Of a DNA stretch of 64,000 bases, positions 21,895 through 33,060 are shown piece after piece (the stretch's first letter is position 1; the number at the start of each line of letters is the position of its first letter). The stretch spans positions 87,171,256 through 87,235,255 of the forward strand of contig NW_026623056.1 of the NCBI RefSeq assembly GCF_023065955.2, in the 5' to 3' direction. A program made the position numbers and the translations under genes. This DNA is from Ursus arctos (Eukaryota; Chordata; Mammalia; Carnivora; Ursidae). Under the pieces are notes generated by a model. That model was not told where the DNA came from, did no database searches, and saw only the letters and a list, made by a program, of their open reading frames with translations.

Positions 21895-22155
21895 ATTGCC
21901 TCACATGTGAAAGTGCAGAATTATACCTACTGGCTTCATAGGGTTCAGAGAGTACGAAGTGAGTTGTAGTTGTAATTATTTCATCACTATAAAGTACCAT
22001 CAAGAATTTTAGGTGGTGGTGTTAGTCAAGTCTACACCAGCTATTGAGCTAATTTGTTTGTTCCATGGTCCTGAAAGGTAAGTGCTGCTCTCACCATTTA
22101 GAAGAAAACTGGGAAATAACTGGCAGGTAGAAATCTAGGTCTCTTGATATTGCAT
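21895..22155. repeat. Two MIR-like fragments
   Basis: 21895-21995 reads in plus sense (TGCCTCACATGTGAAAGTGC ... TACTGGCTTCATAGGGTTCA); about 22050-22155 in minus sense (CTCTCACCATTTAGAAGAAA, GGTAGAAATCTAGGTCTCTT). Diverged. Confidence 0.45.
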
Positions 22156-23475
22156 AATTGAACAGGGATTCAGCAAAAGTTATCTGGCCAGCATAACTAC
22201 CGATAGCAGAAGCAGCCAAATAATTGACATACTTCTGTTTTCACATGATTAAGACACCACATGTCAACTTGATGACTTCAGTGTCATCTGTGTGGGGAAA
22301 CTTTGTGCTTTGCACTTTGGCTGTGCCAGCCTGAATATGACCTAGTCTCTGCCCATAGGGAAGTTACAACCTAGTAGAGAAGAGAAGACTTCAAAACAAA
22401 TCAGGATAACGTTCTTAAAACATTTTCTTTTTCAAGAATGAATCCTACAACTGTAACAGGGCAGGTTCTGAATATGATGTTCACTCTCAGAGGAGGGGAG
22501 AGGTCATGTGAGGTGAAGAGCACAGCTTGAGACAGGACTGACTTCCCCTTTTCTTTTTCCCTGAGAGAGCCCAGCCTCTGCGAGGTACCCGGAGGACTCT
22601 TCTCTCTCCCCTAGTGCAGTTGCTAGGACCTTGTAGGCAGGTAAGATAATGGAGAAGCTTGCGCAGGTTAAGGATATGTCTCCTTCCCTGAAGTAAAGGG
22701 AAGCAGAACTGAATTCACTGGTGCAGACTATGTGCTGTGTGTCACCTTACTCAGTTCCAATGGTTCTGTGAGTCGAGAGAGGCAGTATTCGTTAGTGCAA
22801 GGAGCATGGGGTTTTAAAACCTAGAAGCTGTTGTTGGTATTGGAGCCAGCCCTGGCTTGTGCATATATTATCAAAAAAGTGGCTTTTCCTGGGGAAATAG
22901 CTTCACAGGACATATCAGGCCTTCCCTTCCTTCCTTTCGTGATATTATGGCTAGAGATCTGTGGGTTGATTATGAAGCTGCATAGTATATTAAGGGGATG
23001 AGTGGTATGGAAAACATGCAACATTTGGTAGCAGTAAATCTTCATAGGAAATAGGAAGTTTGATTTATTTGACAAATAATGTACCAAATGTTAGGGCTAA
23101 AGTAGTGAAAAAGAAAAATACGGTTGGTGCTCTCATGGTATTGGCAGCATTTTAACATTTGGTGTTCGTGTTAGATGATGTGAGAACTTTCTTGAACTGT
23201 TCCAGATTGGGTAGCTCAATATTGGGTTTTAATGAGTCTGAGTTGAGGGGGAGTGGATTTTACACTATATGTCTTCCAGTGGTTATGTCTTTCTAAAGCT
23301 TGAAAGGAACTCCTCAGAAAGCAGTAAGATTGCAAATCATCCCAAATGAGATGCTGACATAAATTAAGCACACTTTTTTTACATCATCCATGAATACAGA
23401 TACAGATTAGAACATTTCTTATACATGATGTCTATAGAATGTACATATTTTAAGAAAATTTAAAAATGTCTTTCT
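22156..23475. other. Mostly unassigned sequence
   Basis: No gene or clear repeat. A 26-base stretch at 22615-22640 is framed by strong splice-like signals (CTCTCTCCCCTAG and GTAAGATAAT) but encodes too little to call an exon. Confidence 0.35.
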
Positions 23476-23948
23476 TGTATTAGTTAGCTGTGGCTGCTGT
23501 AACAAATCACCACAAACTTTGTGGCTGAAAACAACAGAAATTTATTTTCTCACAGTTCTGGAGGTCAGAAGCCTGAAATCTGAACCATTGAGCTGAAATC
23601 AGTGTCTGGAGGGCTAGGGCTCTGCTTCCTGAGGCAGGAGTCTCTAGGACACCAGCTCTTCCTTGCCTCTTCCATTTTCTGGTGGCTGCCAGCATTCCTT
23701 GATGTGTGGCCACGTCATCCAGTCTCTTCCTCCGTGGTCACATCACTTTCTCTTATGTGTCAAATCTCCCCCATCCCTCTCTTTCAGGGACCCTTGTGAT
23801 GGCATTTAGGGCCCACCTGGATATCTCCTCATCTCAAGATCTTTCATTTAATCATCATCACATTTGCAAAGACCCTTTTCCAAATATGATAACATCTGTA
23901 GATTGAATGTGGACTTTTTTTTGGAGGGGGTGACATTTTCAACTTACA
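23476..23948 (-). repeat. MLT1-like LTR, nearly full length
   Basis: Starts TGTATTAGTTAGCTGTGGCT and contains CTGTAACAAATCACCACAAA, AACAGAAATTTATTTTCTCA, CACAGTTCTGGAGGTCAGAA, ATTTGCAAAGACCCTTTTCC; it ends near TTTTCAACTTACA. A 473-bp solo LTR of an ancient MaLR. Noncoding. Confidence 0.75.
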
Positions 23949-24386
23949 CTCCCATAAATTATTTGAAAGAGTAGGAAGGTGGCTTTTGAAAGAGTAACTT
24001 TTAGATATATCATGAGTATGCTTCCCATTACAGTAAGAATTCACAGTATATTTTGTAACTTTTCAGTGTTGGCTTGATTATCCAGTCTTGTTAGCTAGAT
24101 TGGGAGACTTCACCCCAAATTTCACCACCTTGCGTGTCATTTATAATAATGGTTTTAAGCAGCTTGTCTCTAAATAACAGAGGTTATTCTTTTAGGGCTG
24201 GCTCAAGCTGACAGTGGTAATTTTTATCAAGTGTTTATTAAAAATGAATCTAAATTTAGGAAAATGATCTAAATTATTGGCACTTATTTTAGCAATCTAG
24301 GAATTTTAATGACTGAGAAGGTACAGATTGCAGGGTGGTAGTGAAAAATACACTATGATTATACTTCTAAATTTGCTTGGTTGTGT

Positions 24387-24466
24387 CAAACTTGAAAATA
24401 TGTTATAGTTGGACTGTTTTTTTTTTCAAACTTGAAAATATGTTATAGTTGGACTGTTTTTTTTTT
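24387..24466. repeat. Exact 40-bp tandem duplication
   Basis: Two adjacent copies (24387-24426, 24427-24466) beginning CAAACTTGAAAATATGTTAT and ending in a T run, with no mismatch. A recent duplication or an assembly artefact. Confidence 0.95.
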
Positions 24467-24646
24467 TTAAATTATTAAGCTATACTGTATTTTAGCTAAT
24501 TTTGGACAACTATAGCTAGCTCACTTTGGATAAGATAGGAACACACACATTAAACAGTGTTTTGTTTAAAAAAAAAAAATGTTCACACTTAGAATGGAAG
24601 GTACCAGTCGAGGGTTTTTGAAGTTGTGAGCTAGTCATGAACATAA

Positions 24647-24647
<1 letters not shown>

Positions 24648-24678
<31 letters not shown>
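24648..24678. repeat. (TG)n microsatellite
   Basis: About 15 uninterrupted TG units, followed by TATTAATT. Confidence 0.95.
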
Positions 24679-24680
<2 letters not shown>

Positions 24681-24959
24681 TAATTTTAATCTTTCTTGAA
24701 CCTGCCTAATTTTTGTCACCCTTTAAAATAGACTCTTATTTCTCTAAACATCTCAAGATGTATATTTTAAAGATCTTTTGAGGTAGTCCTGTTATTTCTT
24801 GTTCCTTGGCTTATCTGTTGGATTCCTGTTGTGATGGAGGGTTTTTTTCTGTGTTGTAATTACGTGTATGAAATCTTCATGAAACTGCTGAAGGTGTTCT
24901 GTATTTTGAGAGCAGTGCATCTCTGTTTTCAAATGTTAAAGTCACTGACTTTCTACTTC

Positions 24960-25776
24960 TTATTCTGCATTTCCCAGATGTGATAACCATAAACATTATC
25001 AGTCTCTTTACCTGCCTCTAGTTGTACTTCGTACAGTTGCTGCCATGGTTTTTATTCCTACGTACTTGTTACATTATAAACCCCAGCTTACAATTTTATG
25101 ATTTTTGCTTTAAGTACATGTTTTAAACTCCAACTTAGAGTTTTTATTTTAAACAATCAATAATCTTTTAATTAAATTATGAGAAGGAAAATGTATTTTT
25201 GAAAATTTAACTGCTTATTTACCATTTCAGGCACCTTTTACTCCTTTGTGTAGATTTGTGTTTCCATCCACTCTCATTTCCCTTCAGTCAGAAATTCTTT
25301 AGCATTTTTCATAGTGTAGGTTTCCTGGCAGAGAATTCTTTCAGATTTTTAAAAATCTTGCAAATGTCTTTATTTTGCCTTCGTGATTGAACATTATTTT
25401 CACTGCATGTAGGATTTCCAGATTGATAGTTTTTGTCATTCGGCACATGAATGGGTGTGTTCCACTGTTTCCTGGCTTCCATTGTTTCTGATGAGATGTC
25501 GTTGACTTTACTATATTGTTCTGTATCTGTAGTATCTTTTTGTGCTCTGGCCGCTTTCAGGATTTTCTCTTTATCTTTGGTTTTAAGCTGTTTGCCCACG
25601 ATGTGCCTTGGTGTGGTTTTAATTTGAGAGTTGTTTAGCCATGATTTCTTCACTTCGTTTTTCTGCCCTTTCTCAGAGTCTTCTGTGATTTCACTTACAT
25701 GTGTGTTAGAACATTTTATATTCTGCAGGTCTTTGAGAGTCTCTTTATTTTTTTCGTCTCTTTTTCCTTTGTAGTA
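24960..25776 (-). mobile_element. HAL1/L1-lineage LINE with decayed ORF1
   Basis: Complementary-strand translation across 25653-25309 gives ORF1p-like text with TPRHIVGKQLKTKDKEKILK and later SSETMEARKQWN, the nucleic-acid-binding C-terminal part of L1 ORF1p. The N-terminal part lies to the right beyond the inserted SINEs. Differences from the usual protein and loss of the following ORF2 fit HAL1 (ORF1-only) elements. Not functional: the frame ends early and the initiator region is disrupted. Confidence 0.65.
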
Positions 25777-25791
25777 AAATTGGATAATTTT

Positions 25792-26127
25792 TGTTTAAAG
25801 ATTTTTATTTTATTTTATTTTTTTAAGATTTTATTTATTAATTTGACAGAGAGAGACAGCCAGCGAGAGAGGGAATACAAGCAGGGGGAGTGGGAGAGGA
25901 GGAAGCAGTCTCCCAGCATAGGAGCCTGATGTGGGGCTTGATCCCAGAACGCCAGGATCACGCCCTGAGCCAAAGGCAGAAGCTTAACGACTAAGCCACC
26001 CAGGTGCCCCTGTTTAAAGATTTTAAAATTATTTTTAAGTAATCTCTGTACCCAGCATGGGGTTCAAACTCACAACCCTGAGATTAAGAGTCACATGCCC
26101 CACTGACTGAGCCAGCCAGGTGCCCCT
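25792..26127 (-). mobile_element. Short CAN SINE (outer), split by a younger SINE
   Basis: The outer element is 25792-25805 plus 26011-26127: GTACCCAGCATGGGGTTCAA, CACTGACTGAGCCAGCCAGG. Its own target duplication AAATTGGATAATTT is perfect at 25777-25790 and 26128-26141. The young SINE at 25806-26010 landed in its A-rich tail. Confidence 0.92.
25806..26010 (-). mobile_element. Young CAN-type SINE nested in another SINE
   Basis: GACAGAGAGAGACAGCCAGC, GGGAGTGGGAGAGGAGGAAG, GGATCACGCCCTGAGCCAAA, GCCACCCAGGTGCCCC. Perfect 14-bp target duplication TGTTTAAAGATTTT at 25792-25805 and 26011-26024, itself part of the outer SINE's tail. Confidence 0.96.
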
Positions 26128-26141
26128 AAATTGGATAATTT

Positions 26142-26796
26142 CTATTTTTCTGTCAGTTTACTGATTTTTTTTTTTCCTGGTATCTTCAGTATGCTGTTAA
26201 ATCTGTCCAACACAATTTTCATTTAGTTATTATATTTTTCATTCTTAGAATTACCTTTTGTTCTTTTTTTGTAGTTTTAATTTTTCTGCTTTTCAGATAT
26301 TCTCTCTGTTCACACATTAAAGAGCATATGTTCTTTAAAGTTTTGAATGTATTTCTTCTGATTCTTTGTGTAAAATAGCTGCTTTAAAGTCTTTGTTTGC
26401 TAAATCTAACATCTGGTCCATCCTGGGGTTGGTGTTCTATTGACTCCTTCCCCCCTCCTTGATTATGGATCACATGTTTTTTTCTTGTTTATTAATACTT
26501 GACTTAATACTGTTTGTTTTTTCTTCTTAAGAGTGTTAATGTTTCTTCTAGAAGGCTGGTTACTTTGAATTTATATGTATTTGGTTTTATACTTTATTAT
26601 GCAAGATCTGTGGAAAGCTCAAGATGAATCCTAGCCTCTTTAATATGGGACATGACTTCCAAACTGAGTTTTCCTTCAGATCTTGTCCTGGGTTTGGTTT
26701 TAGACATTATTAGTATTGGTTCATAGGCTGTATGCTAGGATGTGGTCCTTAGTCTTGAAATGGAGAAAGGAAGTTAAAGTGTGTTTTTGTCATGGT
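26142..26796 (-). mobile_element. HAL1/L1-lineage LINE, ORF1 start and 5' part
   Basis: Complement of old L1/HAL1: TTTTCATTCTTAGAATTACC, GTAAAATAGCTGCTTTAAAG, TTGCTAAATCTAACATCTGG, TTGATTATGGATCACATG. Same element as 24960-25776. Confidence 0.65.
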
Positions 26797-27265
26797 TCTC
26801 TAGTGAAACAGAACCAATAGGAGATACATGATTTATTATAAGGATTTGGCTCACATGATTATCAAGGCTGAGAAGTCCCAAGATCTGTAGTTGGCAAGTT
26901 AGAGACCCAGGAGAGCTGATGGTATCGTTCCAGTTGGAGTCCAGAGGCTTGGGAACCATAAGAACTAATGGCTTAAGTTTGTCTGAAAACCAGCAGGCTT
27001 GAGACTCAAGAAGAACCGATGTTTCAGTTTGAGTCCAAAGGCAGGAAAAAGGTTGATCCCAGCTTAATGCAGTCAGATGGGTGTTCTTTCTTATCGTGGA
27101 AGGATCAGCCTTTTTATTCTATTCAGGCCCTCAGCTAACAGCCCACCCACATTAGGGAGAAATCTGTTGATTCAAACATTAATTCTGGAAACACCATCAC
27201 GACACACCCAGAAAAATGGTTGACCGAATGTCTGGACTCCCCATAGCCCAGTCAAGTTGACATAC
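26797..27265 (-). repeat. ERVL-type LTR (MLT2-like?)
   Basis: GGTTCTCTAGTGAAACAGAA, CCAATAGGAGATACATG, ATTTATTATAAGGATTTGGC, GGCTGAGAAGTCCCAAGATC, CACACCCAGAAAAATGGTTG, GCCCAGTCAAGTTGACATAC: the complement of a well-known class of old mammalian LTRs. The subfamily name is tentative. It interrupts the HAL1/L1. Confidence 0.65.
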
Positions 27266-27720
27266 TAAATGAACCTTTGAGATCTGCCCACTGTGCCTGG
27301 GTAGGGACTCCCAGAGTCCCCAGACCTGTTCATTCTCTATCACTTCTGTTCTGTTCTCAATCTCTTAGTGGTCACTCTATGCTAAGCTGTGGGTAGACTC
27401 ACCCTGTCCATGTACATTCTGGTCCTTTTGAGTCCCCCACACAGACTTCTGGAGACCCCCTTTTGCATGGCTTCCTCCTCTCTATTACCCTGTCCGGCTG
27501 CTTCAGCCATTTGGAACTCTGATCTTTACTTCACATCTCAGCAGAACTACCATGCTTTTTGGACTCCGGCTCCCTCCGCCATGTTGAGAAGCTGTCCTCA
27601 GAGAACCAGGGCAAAAACACAGGCTCAGTGGAAGAGAAAATTTTCTTACGAAATACTAGCTATTCATAGCCCTGATGATATTTCATGGAGTGGACAATTT
27701 TTTTTTTAATAATGTAGTGA
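27266..27720 (-). mobile_element. HAL1/L1-lineage LINE, 5' end
   Basis: GTGGTCACTCTATGCTAAGC, TCCGGCTGCTTCAGCCATTT, GACTCCGGCTCCCTCCGCCA: GC-richer text of the kind found at the 5' end of HAL1/L1 copies, continuing the element left of the LTR. The 106-codon frame here is not recognised. Confidence 0.45.
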
Positions 27721-28249
27721 TGTGGGACTTTGGGCCAGAAGGTTGGACTCTGGAGTAACTGAACTCTGCTTCCAGCTTAGTGCTGAAATCATGGCTGAGG
27801 CAGATGTTACGTGTGTGAGGCCCTGCAGGAACATGTGGGGATTGGGGGCTGTCGTTCATGGAGCAGCTGCCCTATTACTGGATGCCTTCATTCTTTTATT
27901 TGTTCTCTACGTATTCTCCTGTAACATTTTACTTATTTCCAATTTGAGTCCTGTGTTCTTGAAATATAGGAAGCTAGCTAATGCATTCCATATTTGTGAG
28001 ACTTGCTTAATTATTTGAAGGCATCTATTCACTGTTCCTCTGGTCTTTCACAGTCTTAACTGATCAGCCTCGGTACTTCCAGATCCCCTATTATTTTCTC
28101 AGAAGTTTTGGATTGTCTCATTGCCTCTCATTATGTGGATCTAGAAATTAAAAAAGAATTCTGAGCTTCAGAAGCCGAACAGACATAAAGACTACAAATT
28201 CAGATCTTACCTCTGAAATTCTTGGAAAGAGTATTTCTGATACTCTTTT
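27721..28249. other. Unassigned sequence
   Basis: A 98-codon open frame (27722-28018) with a hydrophobic middle is present, but it lacks an ATG in good context and resembles no protein I know. Confidence 0.35.
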
Positions 28250-28460
28250 CTCAAATCTAAATAGCTTCCCCTTTTTATATTCTCTTAGTAATTCTTGCTT
28301 TCCCTCATAACTGTTAGCGCAGTTTGTAGTCCAGTATTACTGTGATTTTTGTCTGTTTCCCATGTTGGATCTCGAGTTCTCTGAGGGCAGGCTTTGTGAC
28401 AGTAAATCTTGCCCTTATGTCTCCAGTACGCAGCACATATTTGTTGAAGAAATGAATGAT
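28250..28460 (+). repeat. L2 3' end
   Basis: CTCGAGTTCTCTGAGGGCAG, GCCCTTATGTCTCCAGTACG, CAGCACATATTTGTTGAAGA: standard L2 terminal order. Confidence 0.65.
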
Positions 28461-28579
28461 GAATTTGAAAGTCTACTTATGTCAAGACATCATCTGATAT
28501 TTAGGGTATTATTTGCCAATATGCTGTTATTTAACATTATTTTTCATTTGTTTTAGTAAGTGTAATTGATGGCACTTCT

Positions 28580-28850
28580 GCAGTGTGTACAGATGTATGA
28601 CTGTCTCTGTTTCACCTTCTCCCCACTCCTATCCCACTTCCTTCCCAGTCCCATTGTCCCAACCACAGATACTGCTCTTAAAGCTTTGCAGTTAATCTTT
28701 CTGGACATTTTCCTGTATATTTTCATTTTTATGTAAGGATGCTTATGTTGTTATAGACATAAATATTATGTTTGTGTAGCATACTTCTGTGTAGCAGTGG
28801 AATTTAAATGCTTGGTTAAAATGGCAATTAAACATTATTTTGCTTTTATC
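28580..28850 (-). repeat. L1 3'-end-like fragment
   Basis: CCAACCACAGATACTGCTCT, ATCTTTCTGGACATTTTCCT and the following T-rich text recall an L1 3' UTR complement. Diverged. Confidence 0.4.
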
Positions 28851-29639
28851 ATTGGTTTGACAACCAGCTCTTTTCAGTGTTTATTTTTCTTTCAGATACT
28901 CATAAGTAAGGCACATAACCTCTAGACTTCAGTTTCCACATCTGCTTAAGGATTGATTTGAATTAAGTGAAATTGAAGTCCTCTTAGCTCTCAATCTGAT
29001 AATAAATTTAATGTTATTGTATAAGTCATCTATTAGATATCATGAAAAATGTGCTATCTGAATAATATAAAAAAATAGGAAGATAAAAATCAAATATGAC
29101 TTTGGTAGCAAAAGGAAATTTTGGGGTAAGTTATTAAAATGTTTGGTTTTTGTCCTTTAAGAGTGGCTAGAGTATGTCAGCTGCTGGAACTAGTAGTGGG
29201 ATCATCTCTCTTGGGGACTTTGGCACTAGGGAATTTGCACTTTATTGATCCTGCAGTGCTAGCTAGTGACATCCTAAAGGGAATTTCACCCAGCTCCCTG
29301 GATTTTCACATCACAACTGTACATTTAGTAACACAATGAATTCTTCTGAAAGAGTTGTATAGAAACCAAAACTTACATAGGTAAATCTTTGTTAGTGACT
29401 TATTTAAAAATATTTTATGGAAAATAGTTTCCCAAGTTACTTCAATCCCTTTTTCCTCTCCACAAAGAGAAACGAGAGTAAAGCAAATTTTGCTCAGTCA
29501 TGGCTTGTTGTAAGTTCTCTTGTCATTAAATGTTACTGAATCTTCACAATTCTTTTAGTTAGCTTCTTTTGTTAAGTAGCTCACTTAGTTTATGGTTTAA
29601 AGAATTGCATTTTTTCGTATATCACCATTTTTGCTTTTA
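28851..29639. other. Unassigned sequence
   Basis: No gene. A MIR-like phrase (GGCACATAACCTCTAGACTT CAGTTTCC, split here) occurs near 28910. Confidence 0.35.
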
Positions 29640-29864
29640 AAGAAACTTTAATTATCAAAAACTGCAGACATACACAGAAGTAGAGAGAGTAACATGAGCC
29701 CTTGCATCCCTGTCATCCTTGCTTTCACAGTTGTCAGTATTTTGTCCACTTGTTTTTTTGTGTGTGTTTTTAATAGCATTTTCGGTATAAGTAATACCAC
29801 AGTTAAAATTATTCTTCTTAAAAAAGGAGGCTTGGTATTTAACAGGAATAAAACCCCTCAACTA
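29640..29864 (-). repeat. L1 3'-end-like fragment
   Basis: CAGACATACACAGAAGTAGA, GAGTAACATGAGCCCTTGCA and TCACAGTTGTCAGTATTTTG follow an old L1 3' UTR complement. Confidence 0.5.
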
Positions 29865-30080
29865 GGGGCGCCTGGGTGGCTCAGTCAGTTAGGCGTCTGC
29901 CTTCGGCTCAGGTCATGGTCCCAGGGTCCCAGGATCAAGCACCAGGTTGGGCTCCCTGCTCAGCAGGGAGCCTGCTTCTCCCTCTCCCTCTGCCTGCCGC
30001 TCCCTCTGCTTGCGTGTGCGCGCTCTCTCTCTCTCTCTCTGTCAAATAAATAAATGTAATCTTAAAAAAAAAAAGAAAAC
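29865..30080 (+). mobile_element. CAN-type SINE
   Basis: GGGGCGCCTGGGTGGCTCAG, GCTCCCTGCTCAGCAGGGAG, a (CT)n stretch, AATAAATAAATGTAATCTTA and poly-A. Target duplication AAAACC(C)CTCAACT at 29850-29863 and 30081-30093, differing by one C. Confidence 0.95.
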
Positions 30081-30315
30081 AAAACCCTCAACTGTGCCCA
30101 AGCTTTATCTGATTATGGCTATTTATATGGAGTTGGTAATTACGTAAAATATTTCTTAGCTCAAATAACATTCTCTGTAGCAAAACCACTAGATTTTGTG
30201 CCTTTTTCACTGAAATGAGTTCTAGAACTAAACCATGGCAAACTCAGTTGCCCCACCGATAGGTTGCAGGTATGACCTAACTGTACTTACTATCTTGTCT
30301 TAAATATTAAAGAGG

Positions 30316-30534
30316 TTTTTTTTTTTTAAAAAAGATTTTATTTATTTATTTAGGAGAACATGAGCTCATGTGTGTGAGTGGGCAGGGGGTGGGGTGAAGA
30401 GCAGAGTGAGAGGGACAAGCAGACCCTACACTGAGCATGGAGCCCATTGCAGAGTTTGATTCCACAACCCTGAGATCATGACTTCAGCCGAAACCGAGTC
30501 CGGTGCTCAACCGAGCCACCCAGGCAGGCACCCC
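30316..30534 (-). mobile_element. CAN-type SINE, older
   Basis: Poly-T, AAAGATTTTATTTATTTATT, TGAGCATGGAGCCCATTGCA, AACCGAGCCACCCAGGCAGG. Diverged copy. Confidence 0.88.
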
Positions 30535-31055
30535 AAATGCTGATGAATTTTAGCTTAGTTGTTTCAACAAAGCAACCCAAAGCAGATGTTTTAGGCAATG
30601 ACGTGGTTTGATGATTATAGTTTTCTCTCCTTTATTGAGAGTCTGCTGTAGTTGAGGAAGCTGGCCTTCCTCAGTGGCGAGCCAAAGAAGCCTCTTAATA
30701 TTTTCTGGGGCTGGATGCTGGCATGCATACAGTTAGTTACCATCCAGGGTGAGTGGTGTGAGGGCTGGATTCTTGGTGTAAACACTGCTATGCAGGGTTG
30801 CGGAGGGATTGGTGTCTATAGGCAGTGCTGATTGGAGACTTCTGTGGAGAAGACAGAATTGGTTGGTCTTGGGCTTGGAGCTTGGTGTTGACAAGGCAGG
30901 AAAGGATGAGAAGAGCTCATTGAATAGCCCGAGCAGAAAATCGGCATTTGTCCATTGTGGCTGGAGTGTCAATTTGGGGAAAGTTTTTATAGTAGGAGAT
31001 AAGACTGGAAAGGTGAAGGTAGTGACAGTGTAAAATACACTGGCGTAGAGAACTG
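30535..31055. other. Unassigned, maybe old repeat
   Basis: No gene I can support. Frames of about 110 codons (minus) and 74 codons (plus) overlap each other without exon borders. Confidence 0.3.
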
Positions 31056-31260
31056 AATGTATATTGAACACTAAGTACTGTGTTGTAAATGCTTTTACAT
31101 GTGCTATTTCATTGATAATACAACAATTTTATGGGATTATCCTCACTTTGTAGATGGGGACACTTAGTCATCTAAGAGTTTAGAACCTTGTGTGAGCCCA
31201 TCTATTAAATTATGGAGCCAGAATTTGAACTAGGGCAGGTTGGCTTGGGAGCCTGATGGC
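31056..31260 (-). repeat. MIR
   Basis: ATTGAACACTAAGTACTGTG, GCTTTTACATGTGCTATTTC, TTTGTAGATGGGGACACTTA, GAGCCAGAATTTGAACTAGG: MIR complement. Confidence 0.65.
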
Positions 31261-31350
31261 TGTAGGGCCTTGAGTATTGGGGTAAGCATCACTAAGTATG
31301 TACTTTTTTTGGTCTTATCGTGGACGGTGACGTAGCAGTATATTAACATT

Positions 31351-31549
31351 TAAAAAAAAAAGATTTATTCATTTCAGAGAGGGAGAGAGAGAGAGAGCAT
31401 GAGTGGGAGGGGCAGAGGGAGAGAGAATCTCAAGCAGACTGTGCTGAGCACGGAGCCCCAAACAGGGTTCGATCCCACAACGGTGAGATCATGACCTGAG
31501 CAGAAACCAAGAGTCGGACACTTAACCTACTGTGCCACCCAGGTGCCCC
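31351..31549 (-). mobile_element. CAN-type SINE, older
   Basis: AGATTTATTCATTTCAGAGA, GGGGCAGAGGGAGAGAGAAT, ACCTACTGTGCCACCCAGGT. Diverged. Confidence 0.88.
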
Positions 31550-31749
31550 GTAACTGGTTTTTTTTGAACAAAGATCTTTAACAGTTTATTATCATGAGCT
31601 TTTTACCTATATTGGAGTTCTAAAAATTGGATGCACTTAGAGGGTGTTCTCATGGTTGTGGCTGTTAGCCAGATACCATGATGACTTTAATGTTTCATGT
31701 GGAGGTTGAATTTCTTGGACCATATTTTCCCGATTATAAGAGATGTGCT

Positions 31750-32090
31750 TACTTGTAAAAGTTGTGATGTACTGGAAAGTGTAAAGAGGAAAATTTAAAA
31801 GTCACCCAGAATTATTAGCCAAAGACACTCATTGTTAATAACGTTACATATTTTCCCCCAGAGTTTTTTCAGTGTATTTATTTTACTTTCCTGAGATTTT
31901 GCTTTGGGGAAGGTTTTTAGCGTATGACTTTTTCCTTCATGCCATGCAGTTACCGTAAGAACAGCTGAAAGGGTTATATAATATTTTGTCATGTGAATGT
32001 ACCATAATCTATGTCAGCTTTTCTTTTTAGTGTTGAAAACTTTCATGGTTCCTGATTTTTAAATTATTTTTAATGATACACTTTTATATA
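31750..32090 (-). repeat. L1 3'-end-like fragment
   Basis: TTAAAAGTCACCCAGAATTA, CACTCATTGTTAATAACG, GAATGTACCATAATCTATGT recall an old L1 3' UTR complement, diverged. Confidence 0.45.
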
Positions 32091-33060
32091 TAAATTTTGT
32101 ATTTTCTTTCATGAAAGGGATCTCTAAAAGAGATTGAACATGAGGTATAATAGACCACAAATGGGCCATGAATCAATGCTACGTGAAGAAAGGAAAACTG
32201 TATAGGAACAATACTTAGTGTCAAGGCTCATGTTTAAGTATACTGTGTACAAATTTGGACATCATAAATGGAGAAAACAGGAGATTTGAGCAGGAAAAAT
32301 GGACAGAGGCTGGCTAATTCAGTTTGAGAAGACACACTGAGTGTCTTGATGTGCAGTTGGAGAAAAGCTGAGGAGTGTGGTATGAAGGGTATTTTGTAGG
32401 CTGTGTGTAGTTGTTTTCTGTTTCTTCAGTATACAGGAGGAACATCATAAACTTAAGTTGGTATAGAGGAATTTAGCGTAGAATTTGTAACTGAGGATTG
32501 AACGTTTTGCTGTAGTTTATCTTGAGAATTAATCTTTGAAATGTGTAGGTTTTCACTGTATTCAGGACTTTTCTGCTTAAGAAGGAAACAGTGCTTAAGA
32601 TGGTATTTTAGAGGTTTTTCTAGACCTTCATTCCTAAGATTTATTGTAATATTAATTTCAGTTTTCTCACCTATTATATGTCTCCTGGTCTTATGTGGAA
32701 ATGAGAGCAATAATACTATGTTAAGATTTGTAGTTTTGATTGAAAGGACAAAGCAAGGGAATAAACAGAACCCCACTTCTGTACAGCTAGAGAATAGCAT
32801 GCTCATGTATAAAATTGATTTCCACAGCTGTGAACAGGGTCCCAGAAGTTGGACATCCACCTGGTGAGGCCAGTGGAATTTGAAGTAGAGGTTGGGAAAT
32901 GTTAACATTAACAAATAAGTCCTAAGTGTTAGGATTGTGACGGTATGGCTGCTGATACCCATGCCAGTCATTTTTACAGGATTTCCATTGATCACAAAAA
33001 TTCTGGGTTAAGATTTTAAGGTTTAAGATTCTGGGAAGATTTGGTTTCTTTAAAAAATGC
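32091..33060. other. Unassigned sequence with the longest open frame
   Basis: The longest frame in the window (32995-32453, minus, 180 codons) opens with GTG, not ATG. Its product is rich in Leu, Ser, Asn and Lys, as expected from AT-rich DNA. I see no domain, Kozak or exon border, so I leave it uncalled. Confidence 0.4.

Larger units (their letters stand above)
23949..24959. other. Unassigned sequence with simple repeats
   Basis: Apart from the 40-bp tandem duplication and the (TG)n listed separately, no gene or recognised repeat. Confidence 0.35.

Noticed and set aside
27722..28018. 98-codon frame with a hydrophobic segment
   Set aside because: No good start context, exon border or recognised domain. 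Hydrophobic runs are expected from T-rich DNA.
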